A DNA stretch of 64,000 bases from Dactylosporangium vinaceum. GTDB lineage: Bacteria; Actinomycetota; Actinomycetes; Mycobacteriales; Micromonosporaceae. The position numbers and the translations under genes are program-made. The DNA lies in contig NZ_CP061913.1 of assembly GCF_019904175.1 (NCBI RefSeq), positions 10,602,001 to 10,666,000 on the forward strand, read 5' to 3'. Below are positions 7,353 to 14,761 of this stretch, piece by piece. The notes beneath the pieces are model-generated. The model did not search any database. It worked only from the letters and a program-made list of their open reading frames with translations, and had not been told where the DNA came from. Positions within the stretch are counted from its first letter, which is position 1. The number at the start of each line of letters is the position of its first letter.

Positions 7353-9626
7353 TCACGCTCCCCGGGCCGCGACCGCGAGCCGACCGTCCCCGTCGCGCAC
7401 GACGGCCAGGTCCCCCGACCGGTCGGTCCGCATCACCCGGGCCCCGCCCCGCGCGAGCCGGTCCAGCACTGCCGGGTTCGGATGCCCATAGGTGTTCCCC
7501 GCCCCCACGCTGACAAGCGCAATCCTCGGCCGTACCGCATCCAGGAACGCCCCCTCCTGATACGCCGAACCGTGATGGGCGACCTTCAGCACGTCCGCGC
7601 GCAGCAGCCCGGGCGCGCCCATCAGGCTGAGCTGCTCCTCGTTCTCGGCGTCGCCGGTGAGCAGCACCCGGAGCCCGCCGGTGGTGACGGCCAGCACCAG
7701 CGAGTTGTTGTTGGGGTCGGAGTTGGTGCCGGTAACCGTCCGCACCGGCCCCAGCACGTCGATCCGCACGCCGCCGACGGTCAGCGACGGCCCCGCGACC
7801 AGCGCCAGCCCCCGCCGCAGCACGGCCGCCCGGGCCCCCGCCGGCTCGGCGAAGGCCGGTGCGAGCAGCCCGCCGACGGCCCGCCCGCGCAGCACCCCCT
7901 CCAGCCCGCCGACGTGGTCCACGTGAAAGTGGCTGATGACCAGCAGCGGGACCCGCTCCACGCCCAGCCGCCGCAGGCACCCGTCGACGGCGTCCGGCTC
8001 CGGCCCGGCGTCGACGACCACCGCCGCGCCCGGCCCGGCCGCCACCGCGAGAGCGTCGCCCTGCCCGACGTCACAGGCGACGAGCAGCCAGCCCGGCGGC
8101 GGCCAGCCGGGGGCCAGCAGCCGGACCGGCACCGCCCCGAGCACGGCCGCGACCGCCACCACCAGCACCCAGCGCCGCACGACCGGCCACCGGAACCCGA
8201 TCAGCAGCCCGGCCACCAGCCCACCGAGCAGCAGCCCGCCCACCACGCCGCCGGGCCACGGCAGCAGTCCGGCCGGCACCTCGGCCCCGCGATGGGCGAC
8301 GAGCACGAGCCAGCGCGCCGGCCACGACGCCATCCACGCCGCGAACGCCGCCGCGGACGGCAGGAGCGGCGACAGCACCGCCGAGACGAGCCCGGCGACG
8401 GTGGCCGGCGCGACGGCCGGCGCGGCCAGCAGGTTGGCCGGCACCGTGGTGAGGCTGACGCTCGCCGAGATGGCGGCGATGACCGGCGCGCAGGCGGCCT
8501 GCGCGGCCGCCGGCACGGCCAGGGCCTCGGCCGCGAACCGGGGCCACCCCCGCTCCTGCAGCGCCGCCGTCCACCGGGGCGCGATAAGCACCAGCCCGGC
8601 GGTGGCCAGCACCGACAGCGCGAACCCGGCGTCGACGGCGAGCGCGGGGTCGGCGACGACGAGCCCCAGCACCCCCGCGGCCAGCGAGGGCACCACCGCC
8701 CGCGGCCGTCCGAGGGCCAGCGCCACCAGCGCCAGCCCGCCCATGGCCGCGGCCCGCAGCACGCTCGGCGAGGGCCGCACCAGCACGACGAACCCGACGA
8801 GCGCCACCACGCAGACGATCGCCGCCACCCGCGGCCCGGCCCGGCACCACCGCACGGCCGCCAGCACCAGCCCGACCAGGATCGCCAGGTTGGCACCGGA
8901 TACCGCCGTCAAGTGCGTGAGCCCGGTGGTCCGGAAGTCGTCGGCGAGCGCCGGATCGAGCCGGCTGGTGTCGCCGACCACCAGCCCCGGCAGCAGTCCG
9001 CCCGGCTCGGCCGGCAGCCCCTGGCAGGCCCGCTGGAGCCCGGCCCGCAGTACTCCGGCCGCCCGCTGGACCCACGGCGCCGCCCCGATCAGCCGCGGCC
9101 CGGAGCCGACCGACAGCAGCGCCGCCTGCAGGTCGCCGCCCCCGGCGGGCGACAGCCGGGCCGTGGCCTCGGCCACCTGCCCCGGCAGCAGGCCGAGCCA
9201 CCCCCGGTCGCCGGCCAGCACCAGCACCCGCGCCGAGAGCGTCACCCGCCGCCCGTCCTCGAGCCCGATCCAGTCCAGCCGGGCCGGCACCACCACAGTC
9301 GCGTCCCGCCCGGCGTGGGGCCGCCCGAGCCGCGGGTCATCGGCGATCCGCAGGCCGGCCTCGACGGTGGCGTGCCGGGCGGCCAGGGAGCGCAGCGGCT
9401 CGGCGTCGCGCTCGCCGATCCGGGCGGCGGTGGCGGCCGACCCGCACGCCACCCCGGCGGCCACCGCGACGACGACCCACCGGGCCGGGCCGCCGAGCCG
9501 GGCCACCGTCACCAGCAGCGCGCCGCCGGCCAGGGCCCAGCCGCCCCAGGCGGGCAGGAACAGCGACCCGATCGCCGCGAGCCAGCACCCCAGCGCCGCC
9601 CCGGCCAGCCGAAGGTCCGCGCTCAT
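7353..9626 (-). CDS. comEC: ComEC/Rec2 DNA uptake channel protein
   Basis: A 757-residue inner-membrane protein that forms the DNA translocation channel in transformation. It has a DUF4131-type N-terminal region with two helices and a beta domain, a central multi-helix Competence domain (about 225-500, with TGLTHLTAVSGANLAIL), and a C-terminal metallo-beta-lactamase domain with ISHFHVDHVGG and VLKVAHHGS. Its ATG overlaps the comEA stop. Length and order match full-length ComEC. Whether this organism is naturally competent cannot be told: comEA-comEC is kept in many actinomycetes not known to transform. Confidence 0.94.
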   Translation of the reverse strand: MSADLRLAGAALGCWLAAIGSLFLPAWGGWALAGGALLVTVARLGGPARWVVVAVAAGVACGSAATAARIGERDAEPLRSLAARHATVEAGLRIADDPRLGRPHAGRDATVVVPARLDWIGLEDGRRVTLSARVLVLAGDRGWLGLLPGQVAEATARLSPAGGGDLQAALLSVGSGPRLIGAAPWVQRAAGVLRAGLQRACQGLPAEPGGLLPGLVVGDTSRLDPALADDFRTTGLTHLTAVSGANLAILVGLVLAAVRWCRAGPRVAAIVCVVALVGFVVLVRPSPSVLRAAAMGGLALVALALGRPRAVVPSLAAGVLGLVVADPALAVDAGFALSVLATAGLVLIAPRWTAALQERGWPRFAAEALAVPAAAQAACAPVIAAISASVSLTTVPANLLAAPAVAPATVAGLVSAVLSPLLPSAAAFAAWMASWPARWLVLVAHRGAEVPAGLLPWPGGVVGGLLLGGLVAGLLIGFRWPVVRRWVLVVAVAAVLGAVPVRLLAPGWPPPGWLLVACDVGQGDALAVAAGPGAAVVVDAGPEPDAVDGCLRRLGVERVPLLVISHFHVDHVGGLEGVLRGRAVGGLLAPAFAEPAGARAAVLRRGLALVAGPSLTVGGVRIDVLGPVRTVTGTNSDPNNNSLVLAVTTGGLRVLLTGDAENEEQLSLMGAPGLLRADVLKVAHHGSAYQEGAFLDAVRPRIALVSVGAGNTYGHPNPAVLDRLARGGARVMRTDRSGDLAVVRDGDGRLAVAARGA

Positions 9627-10327
9627 ACCGTCACGCGGTCCTTGAGCTGCTTGAACTTGGCCTCGCCGATGCCCTCGACCTGCCGCAGGTCGGTGACCGC
9701 CCGGAAGCCGCCGTGCGCGTCGCGGTAGTCCAGGATCCGCTGCGCCAGCACCTCACCGATCCCCGGCAGCGTCTGCAGCTCCGCGGGCGAGGCGGTATTG
9801 ATATTGACGAGTCCACCGGCGGTCGGCCCGGCCCCGCCCGGCGCGAGCGGTGCGACAGGCGGCGGCGTGACCCCGACGGCGATCATCTCCCCGTCGACGA
9901 CCTTGCGCGCCAGGTTGAGCCCGCCCAGATCCACCCCGGCGGCGACTCCACCGGCCGCCTCGATCGCATCCGCCACCCGCGACCCCGCGGGCAGCCGCAC
10001 CAGCCCCGGCCGGTTGACCTTGCCGATCACCGACACGATCAGCACGGCCGGCGAGGGCGACACACCCGGGTCGGCGGGCGCGGACGCCGCGCCGAGCGCG
10101 GGCGCCGAGGTCACGTGGGGCCGCGAGAACCAGTACACCGCGGCCGCGGCGACGACCACGACCACCGCCACGACCAGCAGCACCCGCGCGCCGGGCCGCT
10201 GCGGGTCGAAGGCGGTCCAGGGTCTTCGCCGCTCCTCGGGCGCCTTGTCCCATGGATAGTTGTCATCGCCGCCGGGCAGCTCGGTCCCCCGCGGCCCCGC
10301 GTCTTCGTCGTCCTCGGATCGCCACAT
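9623..10327 (-). CDS. comEA: ComEA-like DNA-binding membrane protein
   Basis: This 234-residue protein has an acidic cytoplasmic N-terminus, one membrane helix (about 47-66), an SLBB domain (about 93-155, VIGKVNRPGLVRLPAGSRV) and a C-terminal tandem helix-hairpin-helix domain (about 172-234, VNINTASPAELQTLPGIGE). It is the double-stranded DNA receptor partner of ComEC and is translated into comEC by an ATGA overlap. It is the first gene of the operon. Confidence 0.94.
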   Translation of the reverse strand: MWRSEDDEDAGPRGTELPGGDDNYPWDKAPEERRRPWTAFDPQRPGARVLLVVAVVVVVAAAAVYWFSRPHVTSAPALGAASAPADPGVSPSPAVLIVSVIGKVNRPGLVRLPAGSRVADAIEAAGGVAAGVDLGGLNLARKVVDGEMIAVGVTPPPVAPLAPGGAGPTAGGLVNINTASPAELQTLPGIGEVLAQRILDYRDAHGGFRAVTDLRQVEGIGEAKFKQLKDRVTV

Positions 10328-10369
10328 GGCAGCAGGCTAGGCCGGACCCCGCCCGCCCCGCTCGACCCC

Positions 10370-10410
10370 TGTGGATAACTCCGGGCCCCTGTGGAAAACC
10401 CTGTGGACGA
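10370..10410. promoter_or_regulatory. Cluster of three DnaA-box-like 9-mers
   Basis: TGTGGATAA (10370-10378, the exact reverse complement of TTATCCACA), TGTGGAAAA (10390-10398) and TGTGGACGA (10402-10410), all in the same orientation within 41 bp between the comEA start and the degV stop. No dnaA, dnaN or parAB gene is nearby, so an origin is unlikely; a DnaA titration or control site is possible. Confidence 0.4.
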
Positions 10411-11271
10411 CTACACGCGGTGGACGACGACCGCGACCATCCCCGGGCCCACGTGCGCTCCGACGACCGCGCCGACCTCGGTCAGGTAGGCGCCCCGAAG
10501 CCGCTCCCCGAGCCGCTCCTTGAGCGTCGTGAGCAGGGCGTCCGCCCGATCCGGGGCGACCAGGTGGTGGACCGCGACGTCGACGTCGGAGTCGCCGGCC
10601 GACTCGACGGCGATGTCCACCAGCCGCGCGAGGGCCCGGCTCGCGGTGCGCACCTTCTCCCGCACCACCACCCCCTGCTCGGAGGCGTTGAGGATCGGCT
10701 TGACCGAGAGCGCCGTGCCCACCAGCGCGGCCGCCGCCCCGATCCGCCCGCCGCGGCGCAGGAACTCCAGGGTGTCGACGTAGAACAGCGTGGTGGTCCG
10801 GGCGGCCGCGTCCTCGGCCGCCGCCTTCACCGCCGGCAGGTCGGCTCCGGCCGCTGCCGCATCCGCCGCCGCGAGCGCCGGGAAGCCCAGCCCCATCCCG
10901 GTCGACTGGGTGTCGATGACCTCGACCTTCCCGTCGAACTCGGCCGCGGCCAGGCACGCCGCCTCATAGGTGCCGGAGAGCTTGGCCGAGAGGTGCACGG
11001 AGAGGATCCCGGACGCCCCGGCGTCGAGCAGCTCACGGTAGACGGCCGAAAACGCGGAAGGTGCGGGCCGCGACGTCGTCACGGCCACCCGGCGGGCGTT
11101 GAGGGCCTCGGCCACTGTCGCCGAGTCCACGTCGACGGTCTCCAGGCCGGGCACGCCGTTGACGACCACGGCCAGCGGTACGACGGTCAGGCGCCCACCG
11201 GCGGCGGTGGCGGGCAGCGGCGGCAGGCACGCGGTCGAGTCGGTGACCACGGCAACAGAAGAGCGGGCCAT
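10411..11271 (-). CDS. DegV family fatty-acid-binding protein
   Basis: A DegV-fold protein of 286 residues. VAVVTDSTACLPP at the start and the GILSVHLSAKLSGTYEAA segment are the family hallmarks. In Gram-positive bacteria such proteins (FakB-like) bind fatty acids and present them to the kinase FakA. No fakA-like kinase is in the window, so the role here is inferred from family. The ATG at 11271 fits the family best; an upstream GTG at 11280 is possible. Confidence 0.9.
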   Translation of the reverse strand: MARSSVAVVTDSTACLPPLPATAAGGRLTVVPLAVVVNGVPGLETVDVDSATVAEALNARRVAVTTSRPAPSAFSAVYRELLDAGASGILSVHLSAKLSGTYEAACLAAAEFDGKVEVIDTQSTGMGLGFPALAAADAAAAGADLPAVKAAAEDAAARTTTLFYVDTLEFLRRGGRIGAAAALVGTALSVKPILNASEQGVVVREKVRTASRALARLVDIAVESAGDSDVDVAVHHLVAPDRADALLTTLKERLGERLRGAYLTEVGAVVGAHVGPGMVAVVVHRV

Positions 11272-11289
11272 GACGGGCACGGTAGCCGG

Positions 11290-11679
11290 TCAGTTCTCCA
11301 CTTTGGTAACCCTGAACGGCGTCCCCTGCTGACAGGTGGTCATCAGGTCGGGCTCGGGCCGCCCGTGGACGGTCACCGTCGCTCCGGTCTTCAGGGCCGT
11401 CTTGTCCCCGCCGACCAGCAGATACGTCTGCGAGTCGGTGGCCAGCAGCACGCAGCCGGGCTCGACGCCCTCCTTCACGGTGCCGCGCACGGCCAGCTCG
11501 GGCTGCACCGATCCGGCTCCGAGCGAGGGCCGCACCGTGGGCACAACGACCGACGGCGACGGCGCCCCGGACGAGGCCACGACGGGCGGCGGCCCGGTGA
11601 CCGGCTCCGCGGTCGAGCCGCACCCGGCGAGCCCGCCAACGACGAGCCCGCCTCCGACGATCAGCGCTACAAGCCTCAT
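11290..11679 (-). CDS. Small lipoprotein, unknown function
   Basis: A 129-residue protein with a lipoprotein signal peptide (MRLVALIVGGG, lipobox GLAGC, Cys 20), a Pro/Ser/Val-rich linker (about 25-55) and a small domain (about 60-129) with three cysteines. The domain ends RVTKVEN and looks like a short beta structure; ATVTVHGRPEPDLMTTC resembles the OB-like folds of small secreted proteins. I do not recognise a named family. It ends 18 bp before the degV start and probably shares its transcript. Confidence 0.75.
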   Translation of the reverse strand: MRLVALIVGGGLVVGGLAGCGSTAEPVTGPPPVVASSGAPSPSVVVPTVRPSLGAGSVQPELAVRGTVKEGVEPGCVLLATDSQTYLLVGGDKTALKTGATVTVHGRPEPDLMTTCQQGTPFRVTKVEN

Positions 11680-11723
11680 GACACCTTCGACGCTAGACCG
11701 CTCCGATCGGTTCCGACCGGAGA

Positions 11724-12323
11724 TCAGGGGAGGTTGTGCCCTTCCAGCATCCAGCCGCGCACCGGATGGCTGTGCAGCACGGTGCGGTGGCAGTTGTGCA
11801 GCGCCTCGAACGAGGAGGCATACGTCAGCGGCAGCCCGAGCAGCGCCACGGCGGCCATGCGGGCCGCCGCCCCGTGCGTCGCCGCCACGACGACGGCGTC
11901 GGGCCCGGCCGCGTCCACGGCTTCCAGGAGGCCGGCCACCATCCGCTTGGCCACGGCGTCGACCTCCTCGACCCCGGCCGCCTGGACCTCCTCGCCCGAC
12001 CGCCACCGGGCGAACGCCTCCGGCCAGCGGGAGCCGGCGGCCGGATGGTCGAGCCCCTCCCACTCTCCGAAGCCGCGCTCGCGCAGCCGCGTGTCGTAGG
12101 TGGGGGTCAGCCCGGTCAGGGCAGTCAGCGCGGCCGCCGTCGCGGAGGCCCGCCGCAGGTCACTGGAGACGAGCACGGTCGGCTGCATGGCGGCCAGCCG
12201 CGGCGCACTCTCCTCCGCCTGCGCGAGGCCGACAGCGGACAGGGGTACGTCGGTCTGCCCCTGAATCCGCCGGGTCGCGTTCCACTCCGTCTGGCCGTGC
12301 CGCCACAGAACCAGCAGGGTCAT
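11724..12323 (-). CDS. Histidine phosphatase family protein (phosphoglycerate mutase-like)
   Basis: A 199-residue enzyme with the phosphohistidine motif LWRHGQTEWN at its N-terminus and the second catalytic His in VVAATHGAA. In mycobacteria a protein of this family at the same locus dephosphorylates glucosyl-3-phosphoglycerate, so a phosphatase is likelier than a mutase. Its ATG overlaps the rsfS stop, so the two are coupled. Substrate unproven. Confidence 0.88.
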   Translation of the reverse strand: MTLLVLWRHGQTEWNATRRIQGQTDVPLSAVGLAQAEESAPRLAAMQPTVLVSSDLRRASATAAALTALTGLTPTYDTRLRERGFGEWEGLDHPAAGSRWPEAFARWRSGEEVQAAGVEEVDAVAKRMVAGLLEAVDAAGPDAVVVAATHGAAARMAAVALLGLPLTYASSFEALHNCHRTVLHSHPVRGWMLEGHNLP

Positions 12324-12703
12324 GCCGTCGCGGGAAGGTCGCGATCCACGAACTCGATCTGCGGGCAGTCCTTCCACAGCCGGTCAAGCGCGTAGAACTC
12401 GCGCTCCTCGGTGTGCTGCACGTGCACCACGATGTCGACGTAGTCCAGCAGCACCCACCGCCCTCCGCGCTCACCCTCGCGGCGGACCGGCTTCGCCTTC
12501 TCCGGCAGCTGCGTGAGCCGCTCCTCGATCGAGTCCACGATCGAGAGGACCTGGCGCTCGTTCGGCGCCGAGGCGAGCAGGAACGCATCGGTGATGACCA
12601 GCTGGTCGGCCACGTCGAGGATCACGATGTCCTCGGCCTTCTTGTCGGCGGCCGCCTGCGCGGCGGCGAGCGCCAGCTCCAGGGCACGCTCAGTGGCGGG
12701 CAC
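12320..12703 (-). CDS. rsfS: Ribosome silencing factor RsfS
   Basis: A 127-residue protein that binds L14 of the 50S subunit and blocks subunit joining when nutrients are short. The core DIVILDVADQLVITDAFLLA and the C-terminal LLDYVDIVVHV are diagnostic. It starts with GTG preceded by a GGGAGAG ribosome site. It lies between nadD and the phosphatase, as in many actinobacteria. Confidence 0.95.
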   Translation of the reverse strand: MPATERALELALAAAQAAADKKAEDIVILDVADQLVITDAFLLASAPNERQVLSIVDSIEERLTQLPEKAKPVRREGERGGRWVLLDYVDIVVHVQHTEEREFYALDRLWKDCPQIEFVDRDLPATA

Positions 12704-12725
12704 CGCTCTCCCTTCGTCGAACGAT

Positions 12726-12742
12726 CCCGGGCAACTCCCGGG
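12726..12742 (-). other. Small perfect hairpin in the rsfS leader
   Basis: CCCGGG-CAACT-CCCGGG, 6 bp arms, 23 bp upstream of the rsfS GTG in the 80 bp gap after nadD. No T-run follows. It may affect read-through from nadD or leader stability. Confidence 0.35.
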
Positions 12743-12783
12743 CTACTCCCCAAGCCTAGAGCGCAGGTACGACATTTTGCTTC

Positions 12784-13377
12784 TCAGATGTTGTCGACTT
12801 TTCGGTACAAACTGCGCTTTGCGATGTACTGGACCACCCCGTCCGGCACCAGATACCAGACCGGCTTGCCCTCCTCGACCCGCCGGCGGCAGTCGGTGGA
12901 GGAGATCGCCATGGCCGGGACCTGCACCAGGCTGACCCGGTCGGCCGGCAGGTGCTCGGCGCTCAGGTCGAAGCCGGGCCGCGTCACGCCCACGAAGTGC
13001 GCGAGCTCGAACAGGTCCGCCGCGTCCTTCCACGAGAGGATCTTGCCCAGCGCGTCGGCGCCGGTGATGAAGAACAGTTCGGCCTCCGGACCGTACGCGG
13101 CCCGCAGGTCCCGCAGCGTGTCCACGGTGTACGTCGTGCCGCCGCGGTCGATGTCCACCCGGCTGACCTGGAAGCGCGGGTTGGAGGCGGTGGCGATGAC
13201 CGTCATGAGGTACCGGTCCTCGGCCGGGCTCACCGCACTCCCGCTCTTCTGCCACGGCTCCCCGGTCGGGACGAACACCACCTGGTCGAGCCCGAACCGG
13301 TCGGCCACCTCGCTCGCCGCCACGAGGTGCCCGTGGTGGATCGGGTCGAAGGTGCCGCCCATGATGCCAACACGCAT
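12784..13377 (-). CDS. nadD: Nicotinate-nucleotide adenylyltransferase
   Basis: This 197-residue enzyme makes deamido-NAD from nicotinate mononucleotide and ATP. The nucleotidyltransferase motif MGGTFDPIHHGHL sits at the start and the second motif ISSTDCRRR near the end. The ATG at 13377 aligns with the family. The rsfS gene follows 80 bp downstream on the same strand. Confidence 0.96.
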   Translation of the reverse strand: MRVGIMGGTFDPIHHGHLVAASEVADRFGLDQVVFVPTGEPWQKSGSAVSPAEDRYLMTVIATASNPRFQVSRVDIDRGGTTYTVDTLRDLRAAYGPEAELFFITGADALGKILSWKDAADLFELAHFVGVTRPGFDLSAEHLPADRVSLVQVPAMAISSTDCRRRVEEGKPVWYLVPDGVVQYIAKRSLYRKVDNI

Positions 13378-13494
13378 CACCGCATCGTAATGATCAGCAA
13401 GCGGAACCGGCGAAGTGCGAAGCATCACCCGGAAGGGGTGGCCGGGGCTCGCCCGGCCCCACGGACACGGTCCGTAAGCGGTACGGTGACGCCC

Positions 13495-13713
13495 ATGACG
13501 ATGTCCCACCCCAAAGGTGACTTCGACAGCGCCCGCGCCGTGTGGCGCTCGGCCCCCGGTGAGAGCCACGGCAGCCGGGTCGAGGTGGCGTTCGTCGACG
13601 ACCTCATCGGGCTGCGCAACGGCGCCGACCCGGAGAGCCCCGTCCTGGTCTTCACCCAGGACGAGTGGGACGCGTTCGTGGCGGGCGCCAAGGACGGCGA
13701 GTTCGACGTCTGA
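13495..13713 (+). CDS. DUF397 domain protein
   Basis: A 72-residue protein with the DUF397 pattern: an early hydrophobic strand (VEVAFVDDLIGLRNGADP) and the closing motif VLVFTQDEWDAFVAGAKDGEF. These small actinobacterial proteins are usually next to XRE regulators of the BldB/WhiJ type. No XRE gene is adjacent, so this is an orphan copy. The start is set by the family's usual length. Confidence 0.88.
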   Translation: MTMSHPKGDFDSARAVWRSAPGESHGSRVEVAFVDDLIGLRNGADPESPVLVFTQDEWDAFVAGAKDGEFDV

Positions 13714-13748
13714 GGGGCGCCCACCACAACGGCTCCCGGGCGACGGCT

Positions 13749-14288
13749 CTACAACAGCGACCGCAGCGGCGTCATCCGCTCCAGCCGCGGGGCCAGCGCG
13801 CGCACCCGCAGCGTGAGCGCGACCGCCTCGAGCGTCGCCTCCTCGTCGACGCCGGGCGCGACGCCCGCGCCCGCCGGCAGCCGGTCCACGACCTCGGACC
13901 AGTCGTAGACGGGCCGGCGCGGATGCGGCCCGACAGGCGCCGGCAGGTCCCAGCCCCGCACCGCCGCCACCGAGCGGTCGCACCGCTCGGCGATGGTCTC
14001 GACGGTGACCAGGGAGTCGTCGGCCAGCACGGCCGCGATCCCGAGCCCGGCCGCGTCCAGGTCACGCACCCCGGACACCACCGCGTCGATGAGCGTCGGC
14101 GCCGGCCGGTCGAACGCCACCCAGGCCACCCACCCGGTCGGCCCGGACGGCAGCGAGGGCACGACCGGCAGGTCCCCGCCGGCCGGCATCACCTCCACGC
14201 ACAGGTCGTCGGCCCACCCGAACAGCTCGTCCGCGGCCGGGTCCGGCAACGCCCCGGCGACGAGCATCCGAAACTGCCGCAGGCGCAT
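13749..14288 (-). CDS. Hypothetical protein, coupled to upstream Cys-rich microprotein
   Basis: A 179-residue protein rich in Ala, Val and Pro that I do not recognise. It starts MRLRQFRMLVAGALPDPAAD; a Trp/Val-rich middle and a helical C-terminus with EATLEAVALTLRVRALAPRL follow. No membrane segment or catalytic motif is visible. Its ATG overlaps the stop of the 54-residue gene upstream (TGATG), so the two form one translational unit. It converges on the DUF397 gene. Confidence 0.7.
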   Translation of the reverse strand: MRLRQFRMLVAGALPDPAADELFGWADDLCVEVMPAGGDLPVVPSLPSGPTGWVAWVAFDRPAPTLIDAVVSGVRDLDAAGLGIAAVLADDSLVTVETIAERCDRSVAAVRGWDLPAPVGPHPRRPVYDWSEVVDRLPAGAGVAPGVDEEATLEAVALTLRVRALAPRLERMTPLRSLL

Positions 14289-14452
14289 CACGGCCGCCGC
14301 CCGCACGCCCGGTGCCGATGGGTGAACGCGTCGATCCGCCGCGCCACCCGCTGCGCCGCCGGGCCCCGCGGCACCGCCGCGGGCACGCCCAGCCACGCCC
14401 GGCAGCCCGGGCATTCCAGCCGCAACCAGGCTCTGTCCTCAGTGAACTCCAT
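14288..14452 (-). CDS. 54-residue Cys/His-rich microprotein
   Basis: It begins MEFTEDRAWLRLECPGCRAW and has a CxxC pair (Cys 14 and 17) plus His 47, His 49 and Cys 50, suggesting a small zinc ribbon. The start is well supported: GGGGAGGAATC lies directly before the ATG at 14452. Its TGA overlaps the ATG of the 179-residue gene. The family is unknown to me. Confidence 0.7.
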   Translation of the reverse strand: MEFTEDRAWLRLECPGCRAWLGVPAAVPRGPAAQRVARRIDAFTHRHRACGRRP

Positions 14453-14534
14453 GATTCCTCCCCCGTCCTCACCATCCCCGCACCCCCACCAGCGAACACC
14501 ACAAAACGCCCCTTGGGAGGGGCCAGCGGCGCCC

Positions 14535-14561
14535 TTGACAAACTCCCCCCGCTGCTATCAT
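14535..14561 (+). promoter_or_regulatory. trpS leader promoter
   Basis: TTGACA (14535-14540), a 15 bp spacer, and TATCAT (14556-14561). The spacer is 2 bp shorter than ideal. Transcription would begin about 7 nt further on, at the ATG of the leader peptide. Confidence 0.6.
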
Positions 14562-14568
14562 CGATCCC

Positions 14569-14613
14569 ATGCCGTCGCGCACCGCCCGATCGAACAGCTG
14601 GCGCGCCCCATAG
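14569..14613 (+). CDS. trpS leader peptide (14 aa, one Trp)
   Basis: MPSRTARSNSWRAP, then TAG. The single Trp codon (14599-14601) lies four codons before the stop. There is no ribosome binding site, but the ATG is 7 nt after the -10 hexamer, so the mRNA is probably leaderless. The next bases form the first arm of the attenuator. Confidence 0.7.
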   Translation: MPSRTARSNSWRAP

Positions 14614-14690
14614 GGGCGGCCTGACTTCGCGCGCATCGCGACAACCCCAGACAGACACCAGGGCCGCCCGGAATCCGGGCGGCTTCGGCA
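14614..14690 (+). promoter_or_regulatory. trpS ribosome-mediated attenuator
   Basis: Three segments are visible. A, GGGCGGCC (14614-14621), starts at the leader stop codon. B, GGCCGCCCGG (14662-14671), pairs with A over 8 bp (11 with one bulge). C, CCGGGCGGC (14675-14683), pairs with B over 9 bp with a 3 nt loop. A ribosome stalled on the Trp codon leaves A free, so A:B forms and transcription continues; a ribosome reaching the stop codon covers A, and B:C forms. B:C lacks a T-run, as many actinobacterial terminators do. Ribosome-mediated attenuation is known for a Streptomyces trpS; its presence here is inference. Confidence 0.65.
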
Positions 14691-14761
14691 TTGCATCCTC
14701 GGCGTCTCGTCCCAGGAATCCCGCCCGGACCGGCGGCCCTCCACCAGGAGGGAACGAACCC

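Noticed and set aside
7143..9728. A plus-strand frame of 861 codons over comEC
   Set aside because: It mirrors the codon bias of comEC on the other strand, has no domain, and is almost entirely Arg, Pro, Gln and Gly; a shadow of high GC content.
10370..10410. DnaA boxes as a replication origin
   Set aside because: Only three sites and no dnaA, dnaN, rpmH or parAB genes nearby; an origin would have many more boxes.
14512..14527. GCCCCT-TGGG-AGGGGC hairpin upstream of the trpS promoter with a short T-run on the minus strand
   Set aside because: It would terminate only minus-strand RNA and no minus-strand gene ends there, so I did not list it as a terminator.
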